Assembly: GCF_907164905.1 (NCBI RefSeq) | Contig: NZ_CAJRAF010000001.1 | Location: 1,647,001 to 1,711,000 of the forward strand | DNA length: 64,000 nucleotides | Reading direction: 5' to 3' | Source of the DNA: Dyadobacter sp. CECT 9275 | Lineage (GTDB): Bacteria; Bacteroidota; Bacteroidia; Cytophagales; Spirosomataceae | Part shown: piece after piece, positions 48,418 through 57,674 of the stretch | How the letters are laid out: the number at the start of each line of letters is the position of its first letter | How positions within the stretch are numbered: position 1 is the stretch's first letter | Notes under the pieces: generated by a model | Seen by the model: only the letters and a program-made list of their open reading frames with translations | What the model was told of the DNA's origin: nothing | Database searches by the model: none | Translations under genes and position numbers: made by a program

Positions 48418-51327
48418 CTATCTGCCACAAATTCCTGTAAAGTCGCAGTAAGTACATGTTTTTACATCATTTGTCTTCCTGAAAGGTATTTCAGGGTCCA
48501 GCAGGTCGTCCAGGATATCGGTAAGAATTTGTTCAGATTGTCCCAGAAACGCAACAGTATTCTCTGCTCCTGCAAGTTCCAATGGGTTGACAATCAGATT
48601 TTTCGGATCCCGGAAGGAGTAAAAACCTGACAAAATACGATAGTTTTCGAAGTCGTAGATGTGGCCGCTAAGCCGTAATCCATTTTCATCCAGCATCTTA
48701 CGATATACCAGATATTCATACAGCCACAACTGACGTACATAACCCATTTTAGGGTCACCAACGGTTTTTAAAACCTCGCGCTGGAAGTCAGGATCATTGA
48801 GTTTTTGTTTTCCGGTTACTTCTACACTTCCGGTTTTGTAATCCATAACCAGCAAAGTCTGGTCTTCCGAAAGTTCTATCCGGTCAATCTTTCCACCAAG
48901 CCATACCTCGGTAAAACTACCCTGCAGTATTAGTTCGAGCCTGGCCCTGAGCGGTTGCTCGGTTGCCAGTATCTTTCGGCGGGGCTTTTGTTGCATCTGA
49001 TGTCTGAGGAAGATCAGGATCTGCTGCTCGCCAATCTGATAGTAAATTCTGTTCAAACCCTGGTCTGTGACATATCCCTGGAACCTCGTCTCGAATTCCT
49101 CGCGAAGTATATGGATAATTTCTTCTTCAGTAGGATCTGTTCCTTTTGTAAAATATTCAATATCAAGTCGTTCCAGCGAAGCATGTATCCAGGTTCCTAT
49201 CTTGTCCATACCCAGTTCTTCTTCGACGTCCTCTTTTTCCTGAACGCCTACGATATGCTTAAGGTAAAACTGCATGGAACACCTGATCAGTTCATTGAGA
49301 TGCGTCGGATACAATCCTTTGCCGCTCAGGTACTTCCTGATCTCCTGCAGAACGCCGTCATCCTTGTAAATTTCTTCATCGGACTGGACTGCGGAGGTAC
49401 TTTCGAACACAACGTTTTTATTTTCTACCACCAGTTTGGGATTGTATTGCGAAAGTTCATATTCAACCTGCTGAACAAACCTGCTTTTTTCGCCTCCTCC
49501 CGGTGCATCGTTGGTATTGGTGTAAAGGATATGAACCTCCGATGCTCGCTGGAGGAGCCTGTAAAAATGGTAGGACATTACCGCTTCCTGGTGCTGGTGC
49601 GTGGGCAAACCCACCGACTGTGCCGCATCAAAAGGTATCAGTGAATGCTGGCGCTTTGCAGTGGGCAGAACACCTTCATTGAGTGATAAAATGATAACAC
49701 GCTCGAAATCAAGCGCCCGGGTTTCCAGCATACCCAAGACCTGCAGATTACTGATGGGCTCTCCGCTAAAAGGTATCCTGGTCTGGCGGATGAGCTCGAA
49801 CATGAACGTACGTAACGTTTTGAAAGTAATCACATCGGGCCTGTCTTCCATTGTTTGCTCAAATTGTTTGAGCAACGTGTAGAACAGATACAGATATTCC
49901 GTTTCAAGGGCATTTTTGTAGTCCTTGTATACCTCCCGCAGCAGATCGATGAGCCCGTAAAAAGTTGCAAGTACCTGGGGCGTATTGTTGCGCTGCCAGC
50001 GGGTAAACAGGATTTTGAATAGTGGATGGTTTTCTCCCATCTCAAGCAATTCGTGCTCACTGAGAAATACCTTATTCTGTGTGGTAATGGTCGTCAGCGT
50101 TTTCTGGATGATCGTCTGCTCGTCCGTCAGGGGGCGTAAGATCACATGTTCATAGTGCCGGATGAACGGATGATTCAGGATTTTGTCAATGGATTTGTGG
50201 CTGAATTTTGGTATCCTGATCACATTTCCCTGTTTGTTCCTGAACTCAACTACATGCTGCTGTAAGTCGAAAATGCTGTCTATCAGTGTATACAGCAGTG
50301 AGTTGCGCATGGAAAGGCCCATGGTAACATTCAGGTCTGTAATGGATTCGTCCAGTGAATACAGCATGGGGAGCAGCAGATTCTCGTCTGCAAGTACAAT
50401 GGCGGTAGGCACGGGGGTGTCTGGTCCATCCGCCTGAAGCATTTCCTTATAGAGCTGGCCGGCTACCTTGGTCTGGAGCGTGGCGTTGGGGACGCCGTAA
50501 ACAGTCACTTTTTTAGAAGATGAAAGCAGGTCGTCGGAGGTCCAGTTCCAGTTTCCAAACAATCCCGAGCGCTGGTATTCCCGTAAGCTTTTTCCGGCCT
50601 CAACACCTTTGTTTACCGACATATAATATTGGTCGGTGTCCCATAGTACCTCCGCCTTGCCTTCTTTCACCAACGACTGTACGATTCGCTTTTCGGCCTC
50701 CGTGAAAGCGTTAAAACCTGCAAAATATATTTTTTCGTAATGCTTTTTATCAAAAATGATCTGATCCGGATGCTCGGCTACCTGGCGGTAAGCCATGCCC
50801 CTGTATGCCTTGCCTTTGGCCAAAAGCCTGGCTCTGAATTGTTCATAAAGCAGGTGCAGGTTCTCAAAAAGCGAAAAGTACTGTTTGGTACCTTCATAAT
50901 TTTCAATTTTTTTTCCGGGAGGCATACTTTCCTGCCATCTTTCCAGGGCTTTGGCTTCGGACAAGTAATCGAACAGACGGGCTGTATCAACCATATACTG
51001 GTCGGTTTTGTCCAGGTCACTCAGCAGTACCGATGCCCAGCCCATGAAACGGTCAAAAGCAAGATCAGGATCAATATCCCTGAATGTTTCGTAGAGCTCA
51101 AGGAGCAGATGCACGGGATCTTCGACCTGCAGTGCCGATACACCCTCCACAAAATCATCAACAGCCATAATATCCGGGCTCAGAACAGGTTCTGCAGTGG
51201 TATTGGCAAGTTCCTGTAGCAGAAAATAGGCTGCCCGCCTGGTGGGGACTATAATACCTATCCTGCCCAGGGTTTGCGGATGATGTTGGTAAATGTGTTT
51301 CGCAACCCGGTTAAGAAATGTCTGCAT
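48418..51327 (-). CDS. AddB-like PD-(D/E)XK nuclease/helicase family protein
   Basis: A 969-aa DNA repair/recombination protein. The N-terminal two thirds form an inactivated UvrD-like helicase fold (IGIIVPTRRAAYFLLQEL, VIILSLNEGVLP, LYTNTNDAPGGGEKSRF). The C-terminus has the nuclease: TEVWLGGKIDRIELSEDQTLLVMDYKTG with Asp...D-Y-K. Four Cys probably bind an iron-sulfur cluster: one in LIRCSMQFYL and three in CTYCDFTGICG. ATG at 51327 follows an AAGGT site; TTG at 51336 is rejected. No AddA-type gene is adjacent. Confidence 0.87.
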   Translation of the reverse strand: MQTFLNRVAKHIYQHHPQTLGRIGIIVPTRRAAYFLLQELANTTAEPVLSPDIMAVDDFVEGVSALQVEDPVHLLLELYETFRDIDPDLAFDRFMGWASVLLSDLDKTDQYMVDTARLFDYLSEAKALERWQESMPPGKKIENYEGTKQYFSLFENLHLLYEQFRARLLAKGKAYRGMAYRQVAEHPDQIIFDKKHYEKIYFAGFNAFTEAEKRIVQSLVKEGKAEVLWDTDQYYMSVNKGVEAGKSLREYQRSGLFGNWNWTSDDLLSSSKKVTVYGVPNATLQTKVAGQLYKEMLQADGPDTPVPTAIVLADENLLLPMLYSLDESITDLNVTMGLSMRNSLLYTLIDSIFDLQQHVVEFRNKQGNVIRIPKFSHKSIDKILNHPFIRHYEHVILRPLTDEQTIIQKTLTTITTQNKVFLSEHELLEMGENHPLFKILFTRWQRNNTPQVLATFYGLIDLLREVYKDYKNALETEYLYLFYTLLKQFEQTMEDRPDVITFKTLRTFMFELIRQTRIPFSGEPISNLQVLGMLETRALDFERVIILSLNEGVLPTAKRQHSLIPFDAAQSVGLPTHQHQEAVMSYHFYRLLQRASEVHILYTNTNDAPGGGEKSRFVQQVEYELSQYNPKLVVENKNVVFESTSAVQSDEEIYKDDGVLQEIRKYLSGKGLYPTHLNELIRCSMQFYLKHIVGVQEKEDVEEELGMDKIGTWIHASLERLDIEYFTKGTDPTEEEIIHILREEFETRFQGYVTDQGLNRIYYQIGEQQILIFLRHQMQQKPRRKILATEQPLRARLELILQGSFTEVWLGGKIDRIELSEDQTLLVMDYKTGSVEVTGKQKLNDPDFQREVLKTVGDPKMGYVRQLWLYEYLVYRKMLDENGLRLSGHIYDFENYRILSGFYSFRDPKNLIVNPLELAGAENTVAFLGQSEQILTDILDDLLDPEIPFRKTNDVKTCTYCDFTGICGR

Positions 51328-51431
51328 TACCTTCAATGGTTTGTTACATTAAAAAAATCACTCTGCCAGAGACATATCGGTCCGATGCCCGCAAATGTTC
51401 CTTCATTGCATTTGTCAGGCTTCCTTCGTCC

Positions 51432-52025
51432 TTAGTGCATCCTGTCTGCCCGTGGTTCGAGTTCTTTCATAATTTCAGCCTCGCTAGCCAACAATTCCTT
51501 CCAGCGTTTTCTTACGATGTCCACCGGAATGTATTCCTCAGCAAGTTCGATAAAAGTACGGTAATGGCCTGCTTCTGATATCATCAGTTCCCGATAGAAT
51601 TTGGTTAATGCATCATCGTCCAGAGACTCAGACAGCAATTTAAACCGCTCACAACTCCGGGCTTCAATCAGGGCGCAAAGCAATAACCTGTCCAGTAATG
51701 CTTCTTCGTAATCGCCTTTATTTCTTACTAATTTGAGCAGGCGGCCCACATATTCATCTTTCCGTTGGCGGCCCAGCGGAATGTTCCGCTTACGGAGTTC
51801 TTTTAATACCCGTTGAAAATGTCCCCATTCTTCACTCACAATGGGCGTAAGTACTTCCACCAGTTTTGCCTTTTCGGGATAATGTACAATCAGCGAAATG
51901 CAGGAGGATGCCGCCTTTTGCTCACAGTAGGCATGGTCGATGAGGATATCCCCGATTTTCATGGCTGCAATATTCACCCATCTGGGATCGGTTGGTAATT
52001 CTAACCCAAGTGTGGTAAGTGACAT
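51432..52025 (-). CDS. miaE: tRNA-(ms2io6A)-hydroxylase
   Basis: A 197-aa diiron enzyme that hydroxylates the isopentenyl group of the modified A37 in tRNA. Ferritin-like four-helix motifs provide the metal Glu/His ligands: IVSEEWGHFQRVLKEL, LIEARSCERFKLL and MISEAGHYRTFIELA. DHAYCEQKAASSC is the first helix. Normal length. It lies between the AddB-like gene and the porin on the same strand. Confidence 0.93.
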   Translation of the reverse strand: MSLTTLGLELPTDPRWVNIAAMKIGDILIDHAYCEQKAASSCISLIVHYPEKAKLVEVLTPIVSEEWGHFQRVLKELRKRNIPLGRQRKDEYVGRLLKLVRNKGDYEEALLDRLLLCALIEARSCERFKLLSESLDDDALTKFYRELMISEAGHYRTFIELAEEYIPVDIVRKRWKELLASEAEIMKELEPRADRMH

Positions 52026-52094
52026 GGCTGGCAGACGGTTATAAGTATTGAAAGAGAGTAGGTTACACGGATACTTGTTTTACTGTACCCTGCT

Positions 52095-54089
52095 TTAATC
52101 AAACAGAGGCCAGAGTATTCCAAAACTGAAAGACCTGCGTAAGGCCAGATACCCCGGCGACTGGTAATATCCTGCCGCGGGCCAGCCCATGTTAACATGA
52201 GAAAACTTCAGGAACAGGCGTACCCGCGTAATTCTGAGATTGGCAAAAACATCGGCAGCCACGGATCCGTCCGTTTGCTGGTTCTTGTAGAGGTCTGAAG
52301 GCAGGTGAAATTGCTGTGTAACGGGCATGTACGCATAGGCCAGGTAAGCCGACCGGTACACTGCCGAAAGTCCGAGCTGAATAAAGAGCACTTTGGAATA
52401 CACAAAATCAAAAGTTACCTGTCCGCTTCCGAAAAAGTCTGGGTTTCTGATGATGTTCTTATTGTCATTCAGGGTGTAGTAAGTTCTTGCTGAAAAATTC
52501 CAGCGGTTCAGGTGAACATCCGTTGTAGCACCTATCCGGAACAAATTGATCAGTCCGTCGTACTGTTGCGGAAGGGCTTCTTCGTCATAGTATAAGTGTC
52601 GTCGGATCAGGTGATATTGCATTTCAGGAACGAAAGATATCTTTTTGGTCTTAAGCGGGATAGATCCGTAAACGGTATTGACCCACTCCAGTTTGAAATC
52701 ATTTTTCCAATTAAAAACGTTGCTGTTATAGTAGTTCATGAGCATATCCGGCGACCAAAGGATGGTCTGATACCCGGCTTTTGCCCAGCGTGTGGTAAGT
52801 TCCCCCTTTAGCTTCAGGTCTTTTGCAACCAAATGCTCACCTTCTGCCGTCAGGTATTGGGACGAATCTTTGAAGTAATATCCAAGCCAGAGCCCGATCA
52901 TATTCTCAAATTTCAGGCCCGACCGGTATCTTGTGTATGGCGAGCCCTCCGTACTTGTTACCTGGCTCTCCGTCTTTAGTCCGTAGAGCCTCTGGCGCAC
53001 ATAGGCCCGGTAGTTAAACCCTGAAAATGCCCCTTTGATACCGATTTTATTATCAAAAAGTTTATAATATAAATCCTGGCGCGTTGCGGTGGAATCCCGG
53101 TAAGCTCCGGGATAAACACCTTTTTCCAGCCCGCGCGACATATCCAGGTCTGTGTATCGGTTAATGGTGGTTTGGTAGTCGGCCTGCTGAAAAACCTGGA
53201 AGCCGTTCACCAGCCGGTACTGCTGGTATATGTGCAGTGCCTGGCGTCTTTCCCATGAATTGGCATCGTCGCTGATGCGCGCGGCTCCTTCGTAGTCATA
53301 AATTCCTTCACCGCCAGCTGTGGAATCCGGGATAACACCGCCTTGCTCTCTCACTTTCTGGTTAAGATGGCGGTAGTGCGCAAGAAGGAGGTACTTTTTA
53401 TTTTTGGAGAAAAAGCTGGTTTGGGCGAGGAAAGTCCAGTTCTGTCCCAGAAACGCTTGTGTATTTACGCTGCTATAGGTACCATATTGTTTGTTGGAAG
53501 TAAGCCGTTGAAATTTGATACCGAAGTTGAAACGCGGGTTTACGTTCTGGGTATAACCAAATCGTCCCAGTGAAGTTTTACGGGCTCCCGAAACAAATGT
53601 TATTTCAGTATGCTGCGAGCGTGTGTTGTAATATTCTACCTCCTCGGGTTTTATACCGTAGGCGTCGTAAGCGTGCATGCCAAGCTGCTTGCCGATATCC
53701 TCACGCGGCTGAAAGAAGATATTTCTTGAAGCCGTAGCCACATTTCCAAGGTCCACGAGTGTTCCCCAGGATTGTTCAATGGGCGTCCATCGCTGAAAAT
53801 TGGTAAGCAAAGTATCCACCCTGTAACGGACCGAATCCCGGTTGTTGAGGATATCCTTTTCGTAGAAATGCAGTGTAGTAGCCGGGCCGTAAATCGTTTT
53901 GGTACTGTCGTCCAGAATGGCTCCCCCGCCTCCTGTGCCTGTTCTTGTCCCGCCGGTTCCGGAAGTTGCTCCCGAAGTACCTCCCGAGGGCAACTTTACA
54001 CCTCCCGGCATTTTGATCTGTGCCTGAGCGGTGCGGTCAATAAATATCAGGCAAAAAATCCCGACGAAAAATGAAAAAGCAATTCTCAT
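52095..54089 (-). CDS. Putative outer-membrane porin (Porin_10-like)
   Basis: A 664-aa outer-membrane protein. The signal ends at about residue 23 (IFCLIFIDRTAQAQ), then a Gly/Thr-rich linker (GGTSGATSGTGGTRTG). The body is beta-barrel with alternating hydrophobic residues and aromatic girdles (IFFQPREDIGKQLGMHAYDAYG, RFNFGIKFQRLTSNKQYGTY, FEKDIL-type starts). The family is known in Bacteroidota as putative porins. It lies 12 bp after lpxK, a conserved neighbourhood for envelope genes. Confidence 0.8.
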   Translation of the reverse strand: MRIAFSFFVGIFCLIFIDRTAQAQIKMPGGVKLPSGGTSGATSGTGGTRTGTGGGGAILDDSTKTIYGPATTLHFYEKDILNNRDSVRYRVDTLLTNFQRWTPIEQSWGTLVDLGNVATASRNIFFQPREDIGKQLGMHAYDAYGIKPEEVEYYNTRSQHTEITFVSGARKTSLGRFGYTQNVNPRFNFGIKFQRLTSNKQYGTYSSVNTQAFLGQNWTFLAQTSFFSKNKKYLLLAHYRHLNQKVREQGGVIPDSTAGGEGIYDYEGAARISDDANSWERRQALHIYQQYRLVNGFQVFQQADYQTTINRYTDLDMSRGLEKGVYPGAYRDSTATRQDLYYKLFDNKIGIKGAFSGFNYRAYVRQRLYGLKTESQVTSTEGSPYTRYRSGLKFENMIGLWLGYYFKDSSQYLTAEGEHLVAKDLKLKGELTTRWAKAGYQTILWSPDMLMNYYNSNVFNWKNDFKLEWVNTVYGSIPLKTKKISFVPEMQYHLIRRHLYYDEEALPQQYDGLINLFRIGATTDVHLNRWNFSARTYYTLNDNKNIIRNPDFFGSGQVTFDFVYSKVLFIQLGLSAVYRSAYLAYAYMPVTQQFHLPSDLYKNQQTDGSVAADVFANLRITRVRLFLKFSHVNMGWPAAGYYQSPGYLALRRSFSFGILWPLFD

Positions 54090-54101
54090 AAATATAAAAG
54101 T

Positions 54102-55154
54102 TCAACGGACCGACTGACCGGTTTGCGGAAGGTTATCTGAAATCCAACTGCTGAATTTCTCCTTGTCATCTCCAAAATCCACTTCAATGGGGACATAAGC
54201 AAACCGATCCGATACCCCCGCAGCCTGGGCCAGGGGTTTTAACTTTACCATATCCTTTTCCGTTGTGACCACAAAAGTATCGCTTTTTAGGTTTTGAATA
54301 AGGGCCGTCAGGTGCGTAGCTGTATAATTGTGGTGGTCGGGGTAAATTATTTTGTCTATAACGTTAAAATGACGACTTACATGGCGGATAAAGGGCTCCG
54401 GATTGGCGATGCCGGTTACTATTTTAACATTCTTTAACGTTGCCGAGCCGTTGGCGTGGAAAACTACCGGACCGTAACTGATGCCTGCAAAGAAAACCGG
54501 TACTTCCGGTCGGCTGAAGCGTTTGACGGCGGTAAAGATTTTCTCCCTTTCTTCCACAGAAATATTTTCCGGGCATTTGGTGACGATAATCCCATCAGCC
54601 CGCCGCGCCCCTCTCCGGGTTTCCCTGAGGCGCCCCGCAGGAAACGGAAGATCCAGGTAAAACGGGCGACTGTAATCATTGAGTAGAATATTGAGATCCC
54701 TGCCAATGGCTCTGTGCTGGTAGGCGTCATCCAGCAGCAAAATGTTTCGCCCGGGAAATGCCGTATTTAATTTTTCAGCACCTTCTGCCCTTTGTTCACA
54801 AACGGCAACTACAATTTTCTGTCCAAATTTCTGATCATACTGAAGTGGCTCATCGCCTATTTGCGCAGCATCGGACTGGTCCGTTGCCAGTACAAAGCCC
54901 TTTGTTTTTCGTCCGTAGCCCCTGCTCAGGATTGCCACAGAAGCTTGCGGCAGCAGGTATTTTACAAAATATTCCACCATGGGTGTTTTACCGGTACCTC
55001 CAACAGTAAGGTTTCCTATAGATATAGTAAACTGATGAGGTTTGGTGGAGGACAATATTCCCAGATCATAAAAGGTGTTACGAATGCCGGTGATTGATCC
55101 GTAGAGCCAGGAAAAAGGCGTTAATATGAATTTTATCCAATTAGGTTGTCTCAT
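54102..55154 (-). CDS. lpxK: Tetraacyldisaccharide 4'-kinase
   Basis: A 350-aa inner-membrane-associated kinase that phosphorylates the lipid A disaccharide. P-loop ISIGNLTVGGTGKTPMVEYF, VAILSRGYGRKTKGF, GDEPLQ and ILLDDAYQHRAIGRDLNILL are all diagnostic. Length normal. It precedes the porin gene on the minus strand and is divergent from menC, consistent with lipid A synthesis by this gram-negative cell. Confidence 0.96.
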   Translation of the reverse strand: MRQPNWIKFILTPFSWLYGSITGIRNTFYDLGILSSTKPHQFTISIGNLTVGGTGKTPMVEYFVKYLLPQASVAILSRGYGRKTKGFVLATDQSDAAQIGDEPLQYDQKFGQKIVVAVCEQRAEGAEKLNTAFPGRNILLLDDAYQHRAIGRDLNILLNDYSRPFYLDLPFPAGRLRETRRGARRADGIIVTKCPENISVEEREKIFTAVKRFSRPEVPVFFAGISYGPVVFHANGSATLKNVKIVTGIANPEPFIRHVSRHFNVIDKIIYPDHHNYTATHLTALIQNLKSDTFVVTTEKDMVKLKPLAQAAGVSDRFAYVPIEVDFGDDKEKFSSWISDNLPQTGQSVR

Positions 55155-55222
55155 CTTATCTGCATAATTACATAAATTTTGTCTAATATTGTCGCCCCAT
55201 ATTCAGCTGACGCCACTTTTGT

Positions 55223-56302
55223 ATGTCTTTAAAAATAGCTTTCAAGTCTCACAATCTGTTATTTAGAAAGCAGGCAGGTACTTCACGCGGCGTTTTAACC
55301 AGCAAGAATTCCCGACTGATACATATCACCGATACCGAAAAAGAAGGCATTTCCGGCTTTGGGGAATGCGGCCCGCTGCCGGGGCTTAGTGTGGATGATA
55401 TTCCTGATTTCGACAGGCAACTGCAATCTGTTTGTGATGAGTTCAATGCGTTTGACCTGGAGGTCTTTCCCTTTAACCTTCAAATTATTCTGGATCAGTT
55501 GGTTCCGCCACATTTGCCTTCAGTACGTTTCGGGATTGAAACCGCTTTACTGGATATCATGCACGGAGGGCGCAGAATTATTTTCGACAATCATTTTTCT
55601 GCGGGGCAGACTGGCATTCTGATGAACGGGCTCATCTGGATGGGTTCTTTTGAAGACATGCTGCAGCAGGCTGAGGAAAAACTGGCACAGGATTTCACCA
55701 CATTGAAACTGAAAGTGGGAGCGATTGACTTTGACAAGGAATGTGCAATCCTCCAGAGAATAAGGGAGCGCTATCCTAAAAAAAAGATTACCCTGCGTGT
55801 AGATGCCAATGGTGCTTTTGATGGCACCAATGTTTCGGAACGGTTAAATCGGCTCGGCCAATATGACCTTCATTCCATTGAACAGCCTGTTATGGCGGGG
55901 CAGCATGGGCTGATGAAAGCCGTATGTGCACTGTCTCCTGTCCCCGTTGCGCTGGATGAAGAGCTGATCGGGATTGTAGGATACAGAGAAAAATTTGACC
56001 TTCTGAAGAAGATCAATCCGCATTACATCATTCTTAAGCCATCGTTACTCGGGGGCTTTCAGCAGACCACCGAATGGATCGAGATTGCCGTGAGGTTAGG
56101 TATCAACTGGTGGATTACTTCGGCACTTGAATCGAATATCGGGCTGAACGCCATAGCTCAGTACACCGCCAGCTTTAACAATCCGCTTCCCCAGGGGCTT
56201 GGTACCGGCCAGCTGTACCAGAATAACTTTGATTCTCCGCTGGTTGTCCGGAACGGGCGGTTGTTTTACGACAACAGTCTGGATTGGAACCTTACCTGGT
56301 GA
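55223..56302 (+). CDS. menC: o-Succinylbenzoate synthase
   Basis: A 359-aa enolase-superfamily enzyme of menaquinone synthesis, dehydrating SHCHC. Catalytic and metal residues are seen: LKLKVG (Lys-x-Lys), LRVDANGAF (Asp), HSIEQPV (Glu), ALDEELIG (Asp) and IILKPSLLGG (Lys). FGECGPLPGLSVDD is typical. The start at 55223 has ACTTTTG, resembling a -7 box, 2 bp upstream. Other men genes are not adjacent. It is convergent with hemF with no gap (56302/56303). Confidence 0.92.
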   Translation: MSLKIAFKSHNLLFRKQAGTSRGVLTSKNSRLIHITDTEKEGISGFGECGPLPGLSVDDIPDFDRQLQSVCDEFNAFDLEVFPFNLQIILDQLVPPHLPSVRFGIETALLDIMHGGRRIIFDNHFSAGQTGILMNGLIWMGSFEDMLQQAEEKLAQDFTTLKLKVGAIDFDKECAILQRIRERYPKKKITLRVDANGAFDGTNVSERLNRLGQYDLHSIEQPVMAGQHGLMKAVCALSPVPVALDEELIGIVGYREKFDLLKKINPHYIILKPSLLGGFQQTTEWIEIAVRLGINWWITSALESNIGLNAIAQYTASFNNPLPQGLGTGQLYQNNFDSPLVVRNGRLFYDNSLDWNLTW

Positions 56303-57220
56303 TTACCCTGCCCAGTTAATACCTTTTTGCAGCAGCTTTAATGTCCTGGCTTCATCGGTACCCGCATCCGGGACAAAATTATATTCCCAGTTGGCCTGAG
56401 GCGGCAGGCTCATCAGTATCGATTCCGTACGCCCGTTGGTTTCCAGGCCAAATTTAGTACCTCTGTCCCAAACCAGGTTGAATTCCACATATCGTCCCCG
56501 CCGCAGATACTGCCATTGTTTCTGTGTTTCGGTTATGGCGTCATCGCGATGTTTGTTCATGAAAAACGTGTAAATCGGGGCGAAACATTCCCCTATGCTT
56601 TTTACAAATTGAAAGAGTTGTTCCTTGCTGAGCTGCTGTGCATTACCGGGTTCGTCGGGTTTGAGATAATCAAAGAAAATTCCCCCGATTCCCCGGGTCT
56701 CATTTCGGTGGGGAAGATAGAAATAATCATCCGCCCATGTTTTGAACTTTGGATAAAATGCCGGATGATGCTGGTCGCAGGCGGTTTTTAAATGATGATG
56801 GAAAAGTGTGGCATCTTCCTCAACCACATAATGAGGAGTGAGGTCAATCCCGCCGCCGAACCAGCATGTGCCGTTGCTCAGTTCGAAGTAACGTACGTTC
56901 ATGTGAATGATGGGTACATGAGGGTTACGCGGATGCATCACAATGGAAACGCCTGTGGCCGCAAAATGATAATCAGCGCCTTCGCCCAGGTTCATCTGCT
57001 GCCGGAGCCTGGGATGTACTTCACCACGCACACTCGAGTAGTTTACCCCACCTTTTTCGATCACATTTCCATTCTGAATCAGCCGGGTTCTGCCGCCTCC
57101 GCCGGAATGATGCTCCCACCTGTCTTCAGTAAAAACAGACTGACCGTCGGCTGTTTCTATTTCATGGCATATATTGTCCTGCAAGCTTTTGAAAAAACCT
57201 TCTATATCTTCAAGTTTCAT
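56303..57220 (-). CDS. hemF: Oxygen-dependent coproporphyrinogen III oxidase
   Basis: A 305-aa heme-pathway enzyme converting coproporphyrinogen III to protoporphyrinogen IX with O2. Diagnostic blocks: HSGGGGRTRL, MHPRNPHVPIIHMNVRYFEL, WFGGGIDLTPHYV with metal-site residues, YFYLPHRNETRGIGGIFFDYL and YLRRGRYVEFNLVWDRGTKFGL. The start at 57220 (MKLEDIEGFF) is chosen since a TAnnTTTG box at 57245-57252 sits 24 bp upstream, while an upstream ATG at 57352 would place 44 odd residues before it. Confidence 0.95.
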   Translation of the reverse strand: MKLEDIEGFFKSLQDNICHEIETADGQSVFTEDRWEHHSGGGGRTRLIQNGNVIEKGGVNYSSVRGEVHPRLRQQMNLGEGADYHFAATGVSIVMHPRNPHVPIIHMNVRYFELSNGTCWFGGGIDLTPHYVVEEDATLFHHHLKTACDQHHPAFYPKFKTWADDYFYLPHRNETRGIGGIFFDYLKPDEPGNAQQLSKEQLFQFVKSIGECFAPIYTFFMNKHRDDAITETQKQWQYLRRGRYVEFNLVWDRGTKFGLETNGRTESILMSLPPQANWEYNFVPDAGTDEARTLKLLQKGINWAG

Positions 57221-57244
57221 GAATCGGGATAAATCTGTTCGCGG

Positions 57245-57252
57245 CAAAGATA
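57245..57252 (-). promoter_or_regulatory. -7 promoter box (TATCTTTG) for hemF
   Basis: An exact TAnnTTTG match on the minus strand, 24 bp before the hemF ATG at 57220, implying a 20-nt leader. Confidence 0.55.
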
Positions 57253-57348
57253 CTTGAATGTTGGTAAAAGTTGGTGTGAACAGTGCTTGTCGCAGAAGCA
57301 ACTCATATCCCTGGGTTAAACAGCCCCGGACATTTTTGAGCCTTGCCA

Positions 57349-57477
57349 TCATTTCGGTTTCTCCGCGAAGGGTATCTTTTCATACGGCGATGGAAACATC
57401 GGAATGAAATTGACCTTGATGGTCCTGGCCAGATATATTCCATGAGCTGTTCCTAGGCCTTGGTTAGAGTCATCGTT
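57349..57477 (-). pseudogene. Possible gene remnant (41 codons)
   Basis: An open stretch on the minus strand, with a stop just upstream, reads ...LGTAHGIYLARTIKVNFIPM and ends ...YEKIPFAEKPK. The residue mix looks like the C-terminus of a protein, but no start codon is suitable and no family is recognised. The rest of 57221-57674 holds no gene; a 41-codon open frame can occur by chance. Confidence 0.2.
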
Positions 57478-57603
57478 CTACAGTTTAATATTGTATTCTA
57501 CCTGTATGGATTGGATATTGAAATATTAAAATTCAGGATTGAAATATTTAAAAAAGTCTTTTCATAAGAAATAAAAAAGGACACTGGGCAGGGAAAGTGC
57601 CAG

Positions 57604-57649
57604 TATGTCCGGTTAGTATTTCGGAACAAAGTGCTTATATGTCCGGTTA
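57604..57649 (+). promoter_or_regulatory. Direct repeat upstream of the TonB receptor gene
   Basis: TATGTCCGGTTA occurs at 57604-57615 and 57638-57649, 34 bp apart. The first copy also belongs to a stem (GGACACTGG with CCAGTATGTCC). They lie 26-71 bp before the receptor ATG at 57675, so they are candidate operator sites. Confidence 0.5.
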
Positions 57650-57674
57650 AAATGAACAACGTTACCTTAAACAA

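Noticed and set aside
48955..49644. 229-aa open frame on the plus strand
   Set aside because: Antisense shadow of the AddB-like nuclease; the minus frame has the PD-(D/E)XK and cysteine motifs.
50740..51219. 159-aa open frame on the plus strand
   Set aside because: Antisense of the AddB-like gene, no motifs.
57221..57352. 44-residue N-terminal extension of hemF
   Set aside because: A TATCTTTG promoter box lies inside it and the residues do not match the family start.
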